Below, one piece after another: positions 44,400 through 56,748 of a stretch of 64,000 nt of DNA. The DNA comes from Episyrphus balteatus (taxonomy: Eukaryota > Arthropoda > Insecta > Diptera > Syrphidae). The notes under the pieces were generated by a model. The model made no database searches, was not told where the DNA came from, and saw nothing but the letters and a program-made list of their open reading frames with translations. Position 1 is the stretch's first letter. Every line of letters begins with the position of its first letter. A program made the translations under genes and the position numbers. The stretch is taken from the NCBI RefSeq assembly GCF_945859705.1, contig NC_079136.1, forward strand, positions 45,357,181 to 45,421,180, read 5' to 3'.

Positions 44400-44680
44400 G
44401 AAATTATTAAAAGGGTATTTATGAAACCATGGAAAAACTTTACCAAAATCTGGTAAACTTTCCCGAACAATTGAGTGTGGAAAAGTTTACCATCTGAATC
44501 TGGTAAATGTGGAAAACTTTTGATGTTAAATGATGAAAAAATAGTTTTAAATACTTCTTTTTCAGTTTCTAGCTCCAAATAAATCGCCGTCAATCGCATT
44601 TACCGCATTATGATTTAAGGGGCGTTCATGAAACGTGTTTGGTAAACTTTTCCATTTTGAGATGTGGTAAAGTTTTCCAG
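44400..44680. repeat. Repeats of a TGGTAAAcTTTtCCA motif
   Basis: Between 44408 and 44680 the words ggtaaactttcc, ggaaaagtttacca and tggtaaagttttcca recur in both orientations around gttcatgaaac / tttatgaaacc. A further copy lies near 44957. This is a decayed foldback-type element with no clear ends. Confidence 0.45.
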
Positions 44681-44688
44681 GTTGCATG

Positions 44689-44817
44689 CACGGAGACAAC
44701 ATAACGCCAGGGATAACTTTACTTCTAGTATATTTAATCAGAATAAAGTTGAATATACCAGAAATAAAGTTAAATATACCAGAAGCATAGTCATCCCTGC
44801 CTTATTTTTTCTCTGTG
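44689..44817. mobile_element. Short MITE with CACGGAG...CTCTGTG ends
   Basis: 129 bp with termini CACGGAGA and TCTCTGTG, subterminal ccagggataact / agtcatccctg, and two internal tatacc-agaaataaagtt words. Relatives: the fragment ending at about 47174 (accttattttttctccgtg) and, by end sequence only, 62553-62745. Target duplication unclear. Confidence 0.6.
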
Positions 44818-45039
44818 TGAATACCCCTGAAGTACGTTTTTTTGAAAACTAAGCAAAGTAGCTTTTTTCACGAAAAAAAGCCAATCTGATTTTGAAACTC
44901 TCTCTTGTGTGTTTATTCCAGTTTTAAATTATGGGTACCTATTCATATAAAATAGAGTAAACTTTACCACATCACGAAATGGAAAAGTTGGTTTTTCTAT
45001 TTTTTTTCTATTAATTCTGTGGCTTAAGTGAGTTAAGAC

Positions 45040-45385
45040 AATCACAACAAAAACATTACTGTTAAAAAAAGAGCCAAGTTCTCCTATGTTGAAATTATGC
45101 TGGCACAAAAAGTACTGAGATGTAAAAGTGTACCAAGTTCTAAAGTTTGGGTTCAAATTCGTATCAATAACATTTTGATTGTTCTCTTGACAATTTTTCT
45201 TAATTATCGATTTTTAAAGTTATTTCAAAAATTGCCAAGTAAACAATCAAAATTTTATTGATACGAATTTGAACCCAAACTTTAGAACTTGGTACACTTT
45301 TACATCTCAGTACTTTTTGTGCCAGCATAATTTCAACATAGGAGAACTTGGCTCTTTTTTTAACAGTAATGTTTTTGTTGTGATT
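45040..45385. mobile_element. Foldback element with 144-bp near-perfect arms
   Basis: Left arm 45040-45183 (aatcacaacaaaaacattac... to ...attttgattgtt) and right arm 45242-45385 are almost perfect reverse complements, around a 58-bp loop. Near identity of the arms implies a recent origin or gene conversion. Transcription would give a long double-stranded hairpin RNA. No coding sequence. Confidence 0.85.
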
Positions 45386-45419
45386 TCACTACTTTTTGCA
45401 AGGTATGGCTGTAGAATAT

Positions 45420-46015
45420 AAAATCTCTATATTTGATGAAAATTCAGTGAAAATGGGTGGTTGCCACGCCCCCTGCCTGAAATTCTCAAACTTTAAATTT
45501 TTTCCTTTGTGTAAACTACCAGCTCCACCATTCTACCAAATTTCAAGATTCTACGACAATCAGAAGTGCTCTATAATAATTTATGAAAATTCAGCGGAAA
45601 TGGGCGGTTGCCACGCCCCCTGGCTGAAATTCTCAAATTTTAAATTTTTTCCTTTGTATAAACTACCAGCTCTACCATTCTACCAAATTTCAAGATTCTA
45701 CGACATTCAGAAGTGCTCTATAATAATTTATGAAAATTCAGCGGAAATGGGCGGTTGCCACGCCCCCTGGCTGAAATTCTCAAGTTTTAAATTTTTTCCT
45801 TTGTATTAACTACCAGCTCTACTATTCTACCAAATTTCAAGATTCTACGATAATCAGAAGTGCTCTATAATATATGATGAAAATTCAGCGGAAATGGGCG
45901 GATGCCACGCCCCCTGAATTGAAAATCTCAAATTTTCGATTTTTTCCTTTGTATACACCACAAGTCCTATCACCGTGTAAAATTTCAAGTTTCTACGATA
46001 TCGGGAAGTTCTCCA
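45420..46015. repeat. Four-copy tandem repeat, period about 147 bp
   Basis: The marker gccacgccccc begins at about 45463, 45610, 45758 and 45904, spaced 147, 148 and 146 bp. Each unit reads ggaaatgggcggttgccacg, then an AT-rich middle, then aaatttcaagattctacgac. The last copy is the most diverged. The open frame through the first three copies follows from the period being close to a multiple of three and is not a gene. It is followed at about 46028 by gtcagtgagtcagtgagtca. Confidence 0.85.
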
Positions 46016-46400
46016 TAATTTTGATGATCTGTCAGTGAGTCAGTGAGTCAGTTACGGTTTTTGCGATTTTTGAAGCCCTATATCTCAGAAACTACTCATC
46101 GTAGGAGGCTGAAATTTTGTGAGGAGTTTGGTTTTTACGAGCTCAACAAATGTAGTGAGTTTGAAATTTCTAGCATCTTTGGTGTGGAAGTTAGAGGGGG
46201 GTCGAAAATGGCCTGAGTTGTTTCCTGTAAATAAGGGTGTAGTGCCAAAGTTGCTAGAGAACTTGGCTGGGCACTACCGTGCCCCCTGGATAACCAATAA
46301 CCGCTTTAGTGAGTTAAGACAAAAATTTTTCAGTGGTCTTTATGATGCTTATACAATTCAAAAGTCTACATATTTTTAATTTTTCAACTATAAAAAAACG
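46016..46400. repeat. Tail of the 147-bp repeat family
   Basis: The tgagtcag microrepeat followed by tatatctcagaaactact and gctgaaattttgtgagg resembles, from general memory, abundant interspersed repeats in insect genomes. A broadly similar arrangement (gtccgtcggtctgtgcgtcc, then cttgaaatttggtatgg) appears at 63226-63330. Family name unknown to me. Confidence 0.45.
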
Positions 46401-46476
46401 ATAGGTTAAAACCATCTACATCCAGTTAAGAAAAGTTGTTTTTGAGGTAAATTAAAAAATGCGACTTAAGCGATTA

Positions 46477-47361
46477 CACTGGTCAACAAGGTTTTTGCCA
46501 AAAAAACCAAAATATACTTTTCTAGTAGTTGGGTGCTGAATCCGAATCTGAAGACAGAAAAGTTTGATTGGCCTTCGTTTTTGATATATTACCGTTAGAA
46601 AATGTCAAAAAACGTAATTTTGGCTGTTGTCGAGGTTATGTTTTTATGTGGAGTAATTCATTATAAATAAATTTGTAACGTTGCCTATAAGAGCTAGTTT
46701 TATTCTTTCAAAAAATGTTTAAATCTTTCTGATATCTCTTTTATTGCCCGAGATATTTAAAATTTAAGTAGCGGTCTTTGAATCAGAAACAACACTGGCC
46801 AACCAAATTAAACTTTTTAAATAAATAAATTCATACAATTTTATTTAGAAAAATGTCATCAATAAAAATGAAATTGACTTTATTTGATCCAATCTGTAAC
46901 TAAATTATATATCTTCCATAGAGAAGTTCAATTTACTTTAAAAATCAGTATTTTCAGCCTTATAGTAAGGTTGAATATGTATCTAACTTTCTAGTAATTT
47001 CTATTAGAAATTCATACAAAAAAAGGCTTTACTGTAAAGTTAATCATAAGCTATAAATTCACTAGAAAAGTAAGGTAAATTCCATTTTATTGGGGAGTCA
47101 TCCCTATTTAAACTTTACATTAAAGTTAAATACACCAGAAATAAGGTGGTTCATACCTTATTTTTTCTCCGTGCACATAAAAGCAGAATCTCGAAAACAG
47201 CCAAAATGACGTTTTTTTAGCATTTTATAACGGTAATATTTAAAAAACGGGGCCAATCAAATTTTTCTGACTTCAGATTCAGATTCAGCACCCCAAAAAC
47301 TACTAGAAAAGTATATTTTGGTTCTTGTGGCAAAAAAAAAGTTAAATTTTGTTGACCAGTG
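46477..47361. mobile_element. Inverted-repeat element with CACTGGTCAACAA ends
   Basis: 885 bp. Left end CACTGGTCAACAA and right end TTGTTGACCAGTG, extended by subterminal matches (aaaatatacttttctagtag / ctactagaaaagtatatttt). TTA flanks both sides (46474-46476 and 47362-47364). The interior includes a relative of the 44689-44817 MITE (ends near 47174). No transposase seen. Confidence 0.75.
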
Positions 47362-47399
47362 TTATTGGTTGTGGCCACAGAATTGGAACCTCCTCAGTA

Positions 47400-48670
47400 A
47401 TTTTAACTTAATTTATCGCGTTTATTCCGTTTATTCCTCTGCCAAAAACTTTTTTTGTCGTCGACGTTCAGGTGTGAAATTTTAGTTACACCAAACAAAA
47501 AGCACTGTCGTTGGCGGTTTTTCACACAAAAAGCTGTCAGCAGCGTTCTTTGTCGGCCGTCATCATTGGTTTGGGATAGCTTTAAATGAAGAGTGACTTT
47601 CAAAAATGGAGTTTTCACCTGGTTTCCGACCCCGGTTTGAAGGGGTAATTCATTGTTCACTTTACTTATATTAAAAAACATATTTTTGTATTTTAGAATC
47701 CTATAGTTGTATCGTGAGTAAAAACATCATTAATAGTTTGATGAACCATAAGTTTCCTACCTTACTCCATGTTCCTCCTCTCCAATAGGTACTAAAACAA
47801 ACACATTATTTTTGTAAAAAAGGTACCGATTAGGTAGTTCCCTTGATTTGTTTTTTTTTTTTTTTTTCAAACCAAATAGGTAATTCAAATAAATTCCTTC
47901 AAGCTGACACTTATTTTATATCTATTAACCTCAAGTCCTCAAGTTCTAGGTATGTAGCTAAGTGAATCTTAATGTAAAGGAAAAATACAATATTGACACT
48001 CCGTATAAATTTCCATCTAATGGCGACAGACATAAAATTATGGAACAATGTCAACCGTTCATCAAAATCATCACGCTATAAAGGATAAGTATACCGTACC
48101 TGCATACCTTTAACATATAAATGTAAATACATATACGAGTTAAAAGAAACAAGGGATGACTTTTTGACTGACTCACAGCATGACATCCAAATATTTTGAG
48201 CTCTTGAGTAGGTTTCTCCATTAGGATGTCAAAAATTAGCTCATACATATGTTACGCGTTGATCCTTTGATGCGAGTTTAAGTAAAATGTTGACACATTT
48301 TAATATTTTTTCTTTCTTATTTTTGTTGTTGTCAAGATAAAAGGAATAAAAGGTTAAAAAAAGACAAGGTTGATTTTCTAATGCAAATTAAACGTGGTAA
48401 TATCATATAAGTTATGATAAATACGCGAGTAGGATGCCTCGAAAAATGTCATGGCTCAAAATTAAAATTGAATACGACAGCAAATTTCAATTAAAAAAAA
48501 AAAAGATGATCCGAAGGCTACTCCCACTAGCAATTTTATTTCAGTAAAGGAGCTACAGCTGCAGTACCCTACTAGGCTTTATACAAGCAAAATTGCTAAC
48601 TAAGACTTTTCATTCCTTCATTTTAAATTACTAAATAGTTTTTTTGAAGGAGCAAGTGGCAAGAGCCACA
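47400..48670. other. Unassigned region
   Basis: No recognised gene or repeat. A minus-strand open frame of 92 codons at 47403-47681 contains FLKVTLHLKLSQTNDDGRQ and resembles nothing I know. The rest is AT-rich unique-looking sequence. Confidence 0.4.
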
Positions 48671-48680
48671 ACAAGGGAAA

Positions 48681-49240
48681 TTGTAAATTGTAAATTGTAA
48701 ATTGTAAATTGTAAATTGTAAATTGTAAATTGTAAATTGTAAATTGTAAATTGTAAATTGTAAATTGTAAATTGTAAATTGTAAATTGTAAATTGTAAAT
48801 TGTAAATTGTAAATTGTAAATTGTAAATTGTAAATTGTAAATTGTAAATTGTAAATTGTAAATTGTAAATTGTAAATTGTAAATTGTAAATTGTAAATTG
48901 TAAATTGTAAATTGTAAATTGTAAATTGTAAATTGTAAATTGTAAATTGTAAATTGTAAATTGTAAATTGTAAATTGTAAATTGTAAATTGTAAATTGTA
49001 AATTGTAAATTGTAAATTGTAAATTGTAAATTGTAAATTGTAAATTGTAAATTGTAAATCGTAAATTGTAAATCGTAAATTGTAAATTGTAAATTGTAAA
49101 TTGTAAATTGTAAATTGTAAATTGTAAATTGTAAATTGTAAATTGTAAATTGTAAATTGTAAATTGTAAATTGTAAATTGTAAATTGTAAATTGTAAATT
49201 GTAAATTGTAAATTGTAAATTGTAAATTGTAAATTGTAAA
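48681..49240. repeat. TTGTAAA heptamer array, about 80 units
   Basis: About 560 bp of uninterrupted TTGTAAA repeats, with only two substitutions (T to C at 49060 and 49074, exactly two units apart) before it decays at the right end. Such homogeneity implies recent expansion or ongoing slippage. The real length may differ between individuals or be collapsed in assembly. Confidence 0.95.
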
Positions 49241-49245
49241 ATGTA

Positions 49246-49358
49246 AATTTTAAATTGTAAACTGTAAATTGTTAAGTTAAATATCTTAGCAGGACAATTT
49301 TAAATTGTAAACTGTAAATTGTTAAGTTAAATATCTTAGCAGGACAATTTTAAATTGT
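49246..49358. repeat. 50-bp tandem duplication at the array's edge
   Basis: A 50-bp unit at 49246-49295 (containing aaactgtaaattgttaagtt and atatcttagcaggac) is repeated at 49296-49345 with a partial third copy. It includes decayed heptamers, so it arose by higher-order duplication of the array's end. Confidence 0.85.
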
Positions 49359-49359
49359 T

Positions 49360-52300
49360 GTCACATTTATCTACCAAGTAGTAAACTCTACAGTAGTATT
49401 ATGTATGTCATTATAAATATTTTGCAAACTTAAATATGAAAACGCATTTACTTATGTATGCAAAACAATTCCAAAAAGGACAAAGCAAATTCCTTGAAAA
49501 CATACATAAATCTTTTACCCTAACTCAACACCTACGTGATAATAGCCTCTTCTCACATGCATTTATTAAAAGTAAATAGTTTTGAGCATTTTAATAAAAT
49601 TAAATTAAAGTTTTTCCAACTTTTAACACATGTCAAGAATGTTATGTAGAAGGTTGATACGTTTATAGTGATTTTCGTTTTGTTTTCTTGTTTTTTTTTT
49701 TTTTTGGGATAAAAATTCAGACATTTTATTTAGAAAATTGCTATAAAGAACCTTCACATCTGTCTCACATGTTGTACATCACTTTGTGAAAGATTTACGA
49801 TCCACGCTGAGAAGGAAAAAATATATATAAAAAAAAGATACATATCCACCCAGCAGTGTACGTTTTCATTAGAGATATAAAAAAAAAATACAGCTTATTC
49901 ATATAATCGAGGAAGAATAATTCTGACATACTTTTTTTTATTGTATTCGAATGAAATATAAAAACATATGTATGCTCGTTTATTTGTTTATTTGTTTACT
50001 TGTTTTTATTTTTTTTTTTTATTTTTAAGTTAAACGATGCCTAAATACAAAACTAAAACAAAAACATAGTGTTGGCAAATAAATTTAATAGTTCAACTTC
50101 TCTCTCCAATTGTACTCTATTCTAACACCACCATAGCATAAATGTGTTTCCATTTAAAGTTTTGAATTTGATGCGAAAGAATTTACCATCCACCGAAAAC
50201 CCACACACAAACTGAATGTTACGTATACGCCATAGTGCACAAATTTCGCTAGAGAAACTTTTGCATGTGCTGCCTGCTCTATGTGTGGCATTAAATTGTT
50301 GCAATATGAAGCACATCCCCAGTTGCATCGCAGAATATTTTGAAAACAACGAAAATAAAAAAAAAAGAGAAGAGAAAACAAAAAAATACCACCCAAAAAG
50401 GAAGCTTTTCGTTTTTGCATATCTATTACCGTGGCTTGAAAGGTATCACATAAAACCAAAACCAATTAAGGTGCACAGTGCGGGTGGTGTGCTTAACTTG
50501 ACTCGCGTATCTATGCAACTATATAGATACAGGTAATGTATATATTTTTGGCATTTTGCCTAATTTTGTTGGCTTACCGCACTAAAAGTGAATTCCAAAT
50601 GTTCGTTTAAAGTTTGAAGAATCGAAATTTGCGTTCTTCTGGCTTCTGCCGCATATCGCATATATGCAACTTCTGTCTAAGATTATCTTAAAAATCAATT
50701 TATATTCAGTAGAGATAAGCGATATCTTTATTCAACATTTTGTAGTATAGTTTTATTCCCATGGCTTAAATGGTGGATGCATTTTTCATGTCCTGATGCG
50801 ATGGTGGAAAACCACAAACACACAATGAAAATTTCAAGAGATACTTCAGACTAAAAGGTTTTTGAGAAGATTTCAGGTGAATTTCATTTTGGTATTTCTA
50901 AATCTATTTGTTCTCATGTGTGTGTGGAAAAAAAAAGTTGGTGAGTTTATCAAAGAGGTTAGTGTTCTTGGAATGCTTTTGAAATTTTAATGTTTTCGAG
51001 AATTGGAAAGTAAACGGTATGGAGATTTTTTTTTCAAAACGGGACGAATGGGTTGAAAGTTCTTTTTTTATATAAAAACTTTAATAATAAGTTTATATAA
51101 AAAATTTGAACCTGCAATTACACACAAAAAATTGTAACGATTTTGTAAAGTCATGATTCAGCTTAAACCTTTTTAAAGTAATGTAAATACTTGGAATTTC
51201 ACATTATTTTCAAAATAAAATAAAATTTGTTACAAATTGTTGGTTTAATTAACAAAAGGAAATTATTTCTTTTTATTTGATATTTTCATATTTTTATTGC
51301 TACCCTCTTCATTGCTTTGACGGGTTCCTGATGTGAGCTGGAAGGCATTGGTTTTTATTTATATATTTTCCAAACACTGCGCATATAATGACAATGAAAC
51401 AAAGCGTTAGCCCATATCAATTGAAGTAAATTGTGTTATTTCGCTTTATTGTTCCTATTCAGCAGAAATGAAATTGTAGAAATATAAATTTCCATTTTGC
51501 CATGGTTTATTTTTTTTTGTTCTTTTAATTTTTTTTTTCTTTTTGTTAAAAACGACAAATAAAATTTAATGCTCAAGCTTCTAGCCAGAACCCCCTCGAG
51601 TTGTTATATATTTTTATTTGTTTTAATTCTTTTTTATTTTTCATAAATGCATTTTATTGATGTTTTTTGTGCAATTTTATTTTTTAATTAAGTTCTTATT
51701 GTTTTTTTTGTTAATTTTTTAAAAATATTTTCATTTCAATGGAAAAGTTATATTATTATTTTTATTTGAAAAAATAAAAATCTTTTGTGAAAAATTATTT
51801 AATTGCTAAATTTGACGAACACCTCTAATTTTGTTTTGCTTTGTGAATATACAAACAACAAAAATCCAATTAAATTAGATTCATCAGGTATTGTTTTTTT
51901 TTTTTACAAAAAATTAAAAATGAAGTTTTTCACTAAAAGCGAGTATCGTTGAATTTTTAAATGGAGATTTTGTTGTTTTCTCATTCAAAATATGTAAAAA
52001 GTTTTAATTTTGCCTTTTATCATTGATAATAATATAAGGGTTGAATAGAAACGTAACTATAGTGTTTTGGTTCCGCGTTTAAACCAATTGGTATGCATAC
52101 TTATTGATAATAAAAGATTCTCTTAAAAAAAGGGAGTTATTTTAAATTAATGTGAAAATATCTAATTTGAACAAAAATATTTGCTAGTTATTGTGTATTT
52201 TTTTTTGCCAGATGCTTTTCTTAGTTGAATGCGACAACAAGCGGTGTTTAAAAAATGCGAAGAGTTTTTGATTATGAAATGAAAGGTCTTAAAGTTATGT

Positions 52301-52542
52301 TTAAATTTATGTTTAAAAACATTAAATCTCCCCCAAATAAAAAAATTTAAGACTTATTTTTCTAACAGTTATAAACCGTATTTTTACATACCTACTTCTT
52401 AAGAAAAAAAATATTGACAAGATGTTCTCATAAATTTTACAAATTTGATCCTTTACCTTAATGATCAGTTTTATGTTTATCAAAATATCTACTATTTAAT
52501 TTACCCTTCAAGAGTTAAAAAAGGAAACGTAAAATTTATTTA
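49360..52542. other. Unassigned AT-rich region
   Basis: No conserved coding exon recognised over about 3.2 kb. 50120-50660 is less AT-rich and looks unique; open frames on both strands there resemble nothing I know. T-rich simple sequence dominates elsewhere. Part of it could be an intron or regulatory DNA of a gene lying outside the window. Confidence 0.4.
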
Positions 52543-52549
52543 TTTATTA

Positions 52550-53377
52550 TGGGTTGGGGTCAAAATTCTGCCGGGGTCAAAATTCTTTTGTCAAAATTCT
52601 GCTTTCAAAATTCTGCTTTACAAAATTCTGCTTTCAAAATTCTGCTTTTCAAAATTCTGTTATTCAAAATTCTGTTTTTCAAAATTCTGCTTTTCATAAT
52701 TCTGTTTTTCAAAATTTTGCAAAAAATTAAAAAAGGGTTTGGAAAATGTTCAAAAGCGCGCGCTTTTTAACATTTTCCAAACCCTTTTTTAATTTTTTGC
52801 AAAATTCTGTAAAATCATCTTCTTGAAAAATTATCTGTTTATTTGATTACTTACCTACATAATTTGCATTCTTTGAATGTATATTAATTTTTGTTTTATA
52901 AACGAATAAATTTGAAAATATTAAGAAAAGGTTTTGAATGCTAAACATTTCCGAAAACAATTAAAAATTTTTTAATTTGTCAAATAAAGATGAATACTCA
53001 AAAATTTGAATAAGAAAAGGAATATCTTGTATCAAACAACATCGGTTCCAATAAGTTATAGATTTTATTTGAAAGAAAGTCAGTCTATGCATTTTAAAAA
53101 ATATTTGCGACACTTAAACAAAAAAATTTAGGAAAGTGCCAATGTTGAATTACATTAATGAGGTGTCAGCGCATATGCTATAAAAAAAAAAACAGAATTG
53201 GCAGAATTTTTTTGTTCAAGTATAATGCTGGCAGAATTTTGAAAAGCAGAATTTTAAAAAGCAGAATTTTGAAAAGCAGAATAGAAAAAAAGCAGAATTT
53301 TGAAAAACAGAATATTCTTTAAAAAAGCAGAATTTTGAAAAGCAGAATTTTGAAGCCAGAATTTTGACCCGATCCCA
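52550..53377. mobile_element. Foldback element with CAAAATTCTG repeats, 7-bp TSD
   Basis: 828 bp. Ends TGGGTTGGGGTCAAAATTCTG-type and CAGAATTTTGACCCGATCCCA-type are inverted repeats; TTTATTA flanks both sides (52543-52549 and 53378-53384). The left arm has about ten CAAAATTCTG words in tandem and the right arm about eight of the reverse complement. An internal palindrome at about 52720-52801 (gggtttggaaaatgtt / aacattttccaaaccc) surrounds GCGCGCGC at about 52757. No transposase. Open frames here are repeat artefacts. Confidence 0.85.
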
Positions 53378-53499
53378 TTTATTATTTGTAATGAAAACAA
53401 AAGCAATTCAAGTAAATTCATTCAATTAAGGGGGGAAATCCCTCTGAAATTTTTTATTTCAGAATTATTTTTTTCTGTCTAATAAATTCCTTTATCAAC

Positions 53500-53850
53500 C
53501 GAAGAAACTATTTTCAGTGGTCTTAGCCTTAAATGAAGCCTCAAAAGTCCCTAGATAGTCCCGAATCCCATGCGCTCCGAACCTACCACAGTACGAAAAC
53601 GCAAACTTTAAACGCATTTTTCTCGAAACGCGTTTTTTTCCGCGCCGTGCAACGTAACTCAAAAACTTGACTTGAAATAAAAGGCAAATTACTCTAGACC
53701 GAGAGCCCACAGCAAATTTTGGGAGTGGAGGTATAACCAAAATGTGAGTATGCAGTTTTATAGCCTTATGCCTTCTAATAACGTATTCGAAAGTCTGGCA
53801 GCTTTAAATTACGGCTTTATATGGTTTTCGGGGGGTTAAACAACTCGAGT
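53500..53850. repeat. Inverted repeat partner of 59120-59312
   Basis: Between about 53702 and 53823 (gagcccacagcaaattttgg, then ctccacctt-type sequence, then tatagccttatgcctt) the sequence is the diverged reverse complement of 59188-59310. Weaker similarity extends outward (gtgcaacg near 53648; ttgcacggcgc near 59551). The two copies bracket the 4.9 kb element. Confidence 0.7.
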
Positions 53851-56454
53851 TTTCCAATTAATGTGGCAAGGCTAAGAAAGCAAAAATTCACATTCTCAAT
53901 ATGGGGATTGATGCTCTTTCATTTCCTCTAAGCCTTATTACCTCAATCTCGGTAATACGACAAATAGAAATTAAGATACAAGCTTCTTTAACTAACCATA
54001 TAAACTCTCTTCTTGGAGAGTTTTGAGTTCAAAATAACAAACAAAAAATTAAATAGATAAGTTTCCAAAACAAAGCCGCTTAAAAAGCTTATATCTTCAC
54101 TGAGAAAAAAAGTGGGCTTTAAATTCAAAAGTGCGAGCTTTTAAATTAAAAGTTTGAAAATTAAAAGTGTTTACTGGCGAAAAAAAAAAAATACGGGAAT
54201 TAAAAGCAAAAATCGGCATTTTTATTGTTTTCAATTTAAAATTAAAAGGAAATGCTTTTAATTTTTTTTTTAACATAAAAGTTTTGAATTATAAAACGTT
54301 CATATTAAAAGTTAAAGTGAAATTGTTTTAATAAAACTTTCAATTTTAAAGTGTTTATTCATAAATTCGAATTTAAAATTTAAAATGTAAATTTAAAATT
54401 GTTTGCTTTTAAATTAAACATGTTTGCGCTCATTTCAAATTGACAAATTGAAAATAATAAATTTTAAAGTGTTTGCTTTAAATTTGTAATGTGTTCAACA
54501 TAAAAACATCAAAATGTTTTTAATGTTTTCAATTTCAAATTAAAACGAAATGCTTTTAATTTTTTTTCAAACATGAACATACTGAATTGTAAAACGTTCA
54601 TATTAAAATTAAAAAAAAAATCATTTTAATAAAACTTTTAATTTAAAAATGTTTATTCACAATATTATGAATTAAACATAATCATTTTAAATTGAAAATT
54701 GTCTACTTTGAAATTCGAAGTGTTTGCACATATTTTAAATTTTCAAATTGAAAATAATAAATTTTAAAGTGTTTCCTTTAAATTTGTAAATTGTTACTTT
54801 TATGAATGAATTAGAAAATATTTCGAATTTAAAAATTTTTTCGTCTATAATTCTTAAACAATAGGAGCCATCAAAAAGTAGTTTAAAAGGAAATTCTAGA
54901 TTTTAGGTCCGTCTCCTAGAACACATTTACATTTTTTTATTTTAGCTCTTACTTCAGTAAAAATAATGTTTTTAGTTTTGTTCAAAAATAAAAGAATGCA
55001 ATTTTTCGCATAACTTTCAAAAAGTATGTTTTTTTAATACTTTCACACTATCCTGAAAATTTGTATATGGTTTCTATAAAATACCTTAAGAAACATTTCT
55101 TCGTATCGTTTCGAATATAATGTATTACTTTTGACTTTTCAACATTCATTCTTAAGGCTGAGTATACCAGGAACAAATCGAGTCAACGTTTTCATATCGA
55201 TGGATAACTTTCACATTTCTAAAGATATATACATAATTAAATGAAATAAATTGTATTGTTTGGTTAACAAACAAGGTTAAAAAAATTCATAATCATAATT
55301 TCCAAATTTGTACACTTCTTGTAGTTTCGAGAGTAGGTACAATACATGTATATTATTAAATTTTCGTTTTTTTAGAACGACCTGAAAAATTTTAGTTTTA
55401 TTCTCAGTCAGACAAAAATATTTCCTTTTTTTCATTAGGTACTATTTTCGAATGAGATTGAATCAAAAAACGGAGTAAAGCTGTTTTGAAGAACTAAAAG
55501 TTTATTTTTTATAGAAAAAAATTAATTTTTCTTTATCAGACAATGTTTAAATCGTGTAACTTCAACAATTAAATAATAAAAAAAATTTGGATTGAACTCT
55601 GTAAACAAAGTAGTTCGATTCCTTTGTTTATAAAGAATACTTCTGTATTTTTTAAGGTTAGTTTATTGCCTATTATTTATAATTAAAAACACCATTTGTT
55701 TTTTTGAATGGATTGTTTCGCTTTTGCTGCGTAATAGATATTACAAAATATGAGCAAAACCTATGTTTTCTCTTCGGATTTGCCGTATGTGAGAAGAATA
55801 TGTCTAAAAATTTGTTTTTTTTTAAAGCAAATGAGGGGTCCATAAATCTTAAATTTGCTGTCGCAATAGCTGTAATCGTTTAAGAATTTCTGGCAAAAAA
55901 TAGTCATTTTCGATATTAAAATGTTAAAAACTCAAATATTTTCTAAAACTTTATCTAAAGTGCTAACTTTAAAATTTTAAGTGTTTGTGCTAAATTTTAA
56001 AATGTTTAATACAAAATTATCAATTTCATAGAAGTTCTTAATACAAACACTTTGAAAAGAAAAATGTTCATTTTAATTTTAAAGTGAACGTTTAATACCT
56101 ACATTCAAACACACACAAAAAAGTCAAGAAAAATACCCCGTTATGAAAAACACCAACCCGTTATGCTCAACTCAAAATTTCATTCATTTTAAAGTGTACA
56201 CTTTTAAAATCAAAGTGTCTGTCTTCAATTTTAAAATGTTTAACTGAAAATAATTAATTTAAAAGTGTTCACTTTTGATTTTTAAAGCGTTCAATACTAA
56301 TAAAAAAGTGTTTAAATACTAACGCTTTAAAAAGTAAAATGTGCATTTCGATTCGAGAGTGAACGTTTTGATTTCAAAGAGAAACACTTTACATTTCTCC
56401 ATTTCAACAAGAGAACAAATTCCTCGATCCTCGCTTTCGTTTCAGTAATCAATT

Positions 56455-56748
56455 CAGTTTCAAAGCGTGCAGTCGGTGGTCTCGTCTCGAGTTTTTTGTG
56501 CTATTCTAAAAAAGAAAAACTTTTTGGTGCGGTGTGAAAAAAACACTATTGTTCGTGAGGTAAAAAAAAACACTTTGTGCGTTGTAGAAAAAAAAAACAC
56601 CATTGTTCGTGAAGTAAAAAAAACACTTTGTGCGTTGTTACCTACCATTAATTGGGGTCTCGTCTCCGGTTTTTTGTGGTAGATAGATATTCTAAAAAAA
56701 AATTATTTTGGTGCGGTATTGTGTTGGTCGTTTACCTACCATTAATTG
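56455..56748 (+). other. Possible promoter and leader exon of the element's gene
   Basis: A TCAGTT initiator-like sequence at about 56454 is followed by a less AT-rich stretch with duplicated words (ccattgttcgtgaagtaa-type twice; ctaccattaattggggt twice). It ends in a good splice donor, ggGTGAGT, at 56749. It fits a 5' leader for the downstream exons but is not proven. Confidence 0.3.

Noticed and set aside
45396..45809. A 137-codon open frame with internal repeats.
   Set aside because: It is produced by a 147-bp tandem DNA repeat whose period is close to a multiple of three. There is no codon bias, no known domain and no splice context.
48681..49240. Regular repeats considered as a CRISPR array or telomeric repeat.
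   Set aside because: The 7-bp units have no spacers, the genome is eukaryotic, and TTGTAAA is neither the insect TTAGG telomere nor a known dipteran terminal repeat.
52445..52770. Open frames with repeated KILLSKFCF-type sequence.
   Set aside because: They are translations of the CAAAATTCTG tandem words in a foldback element.
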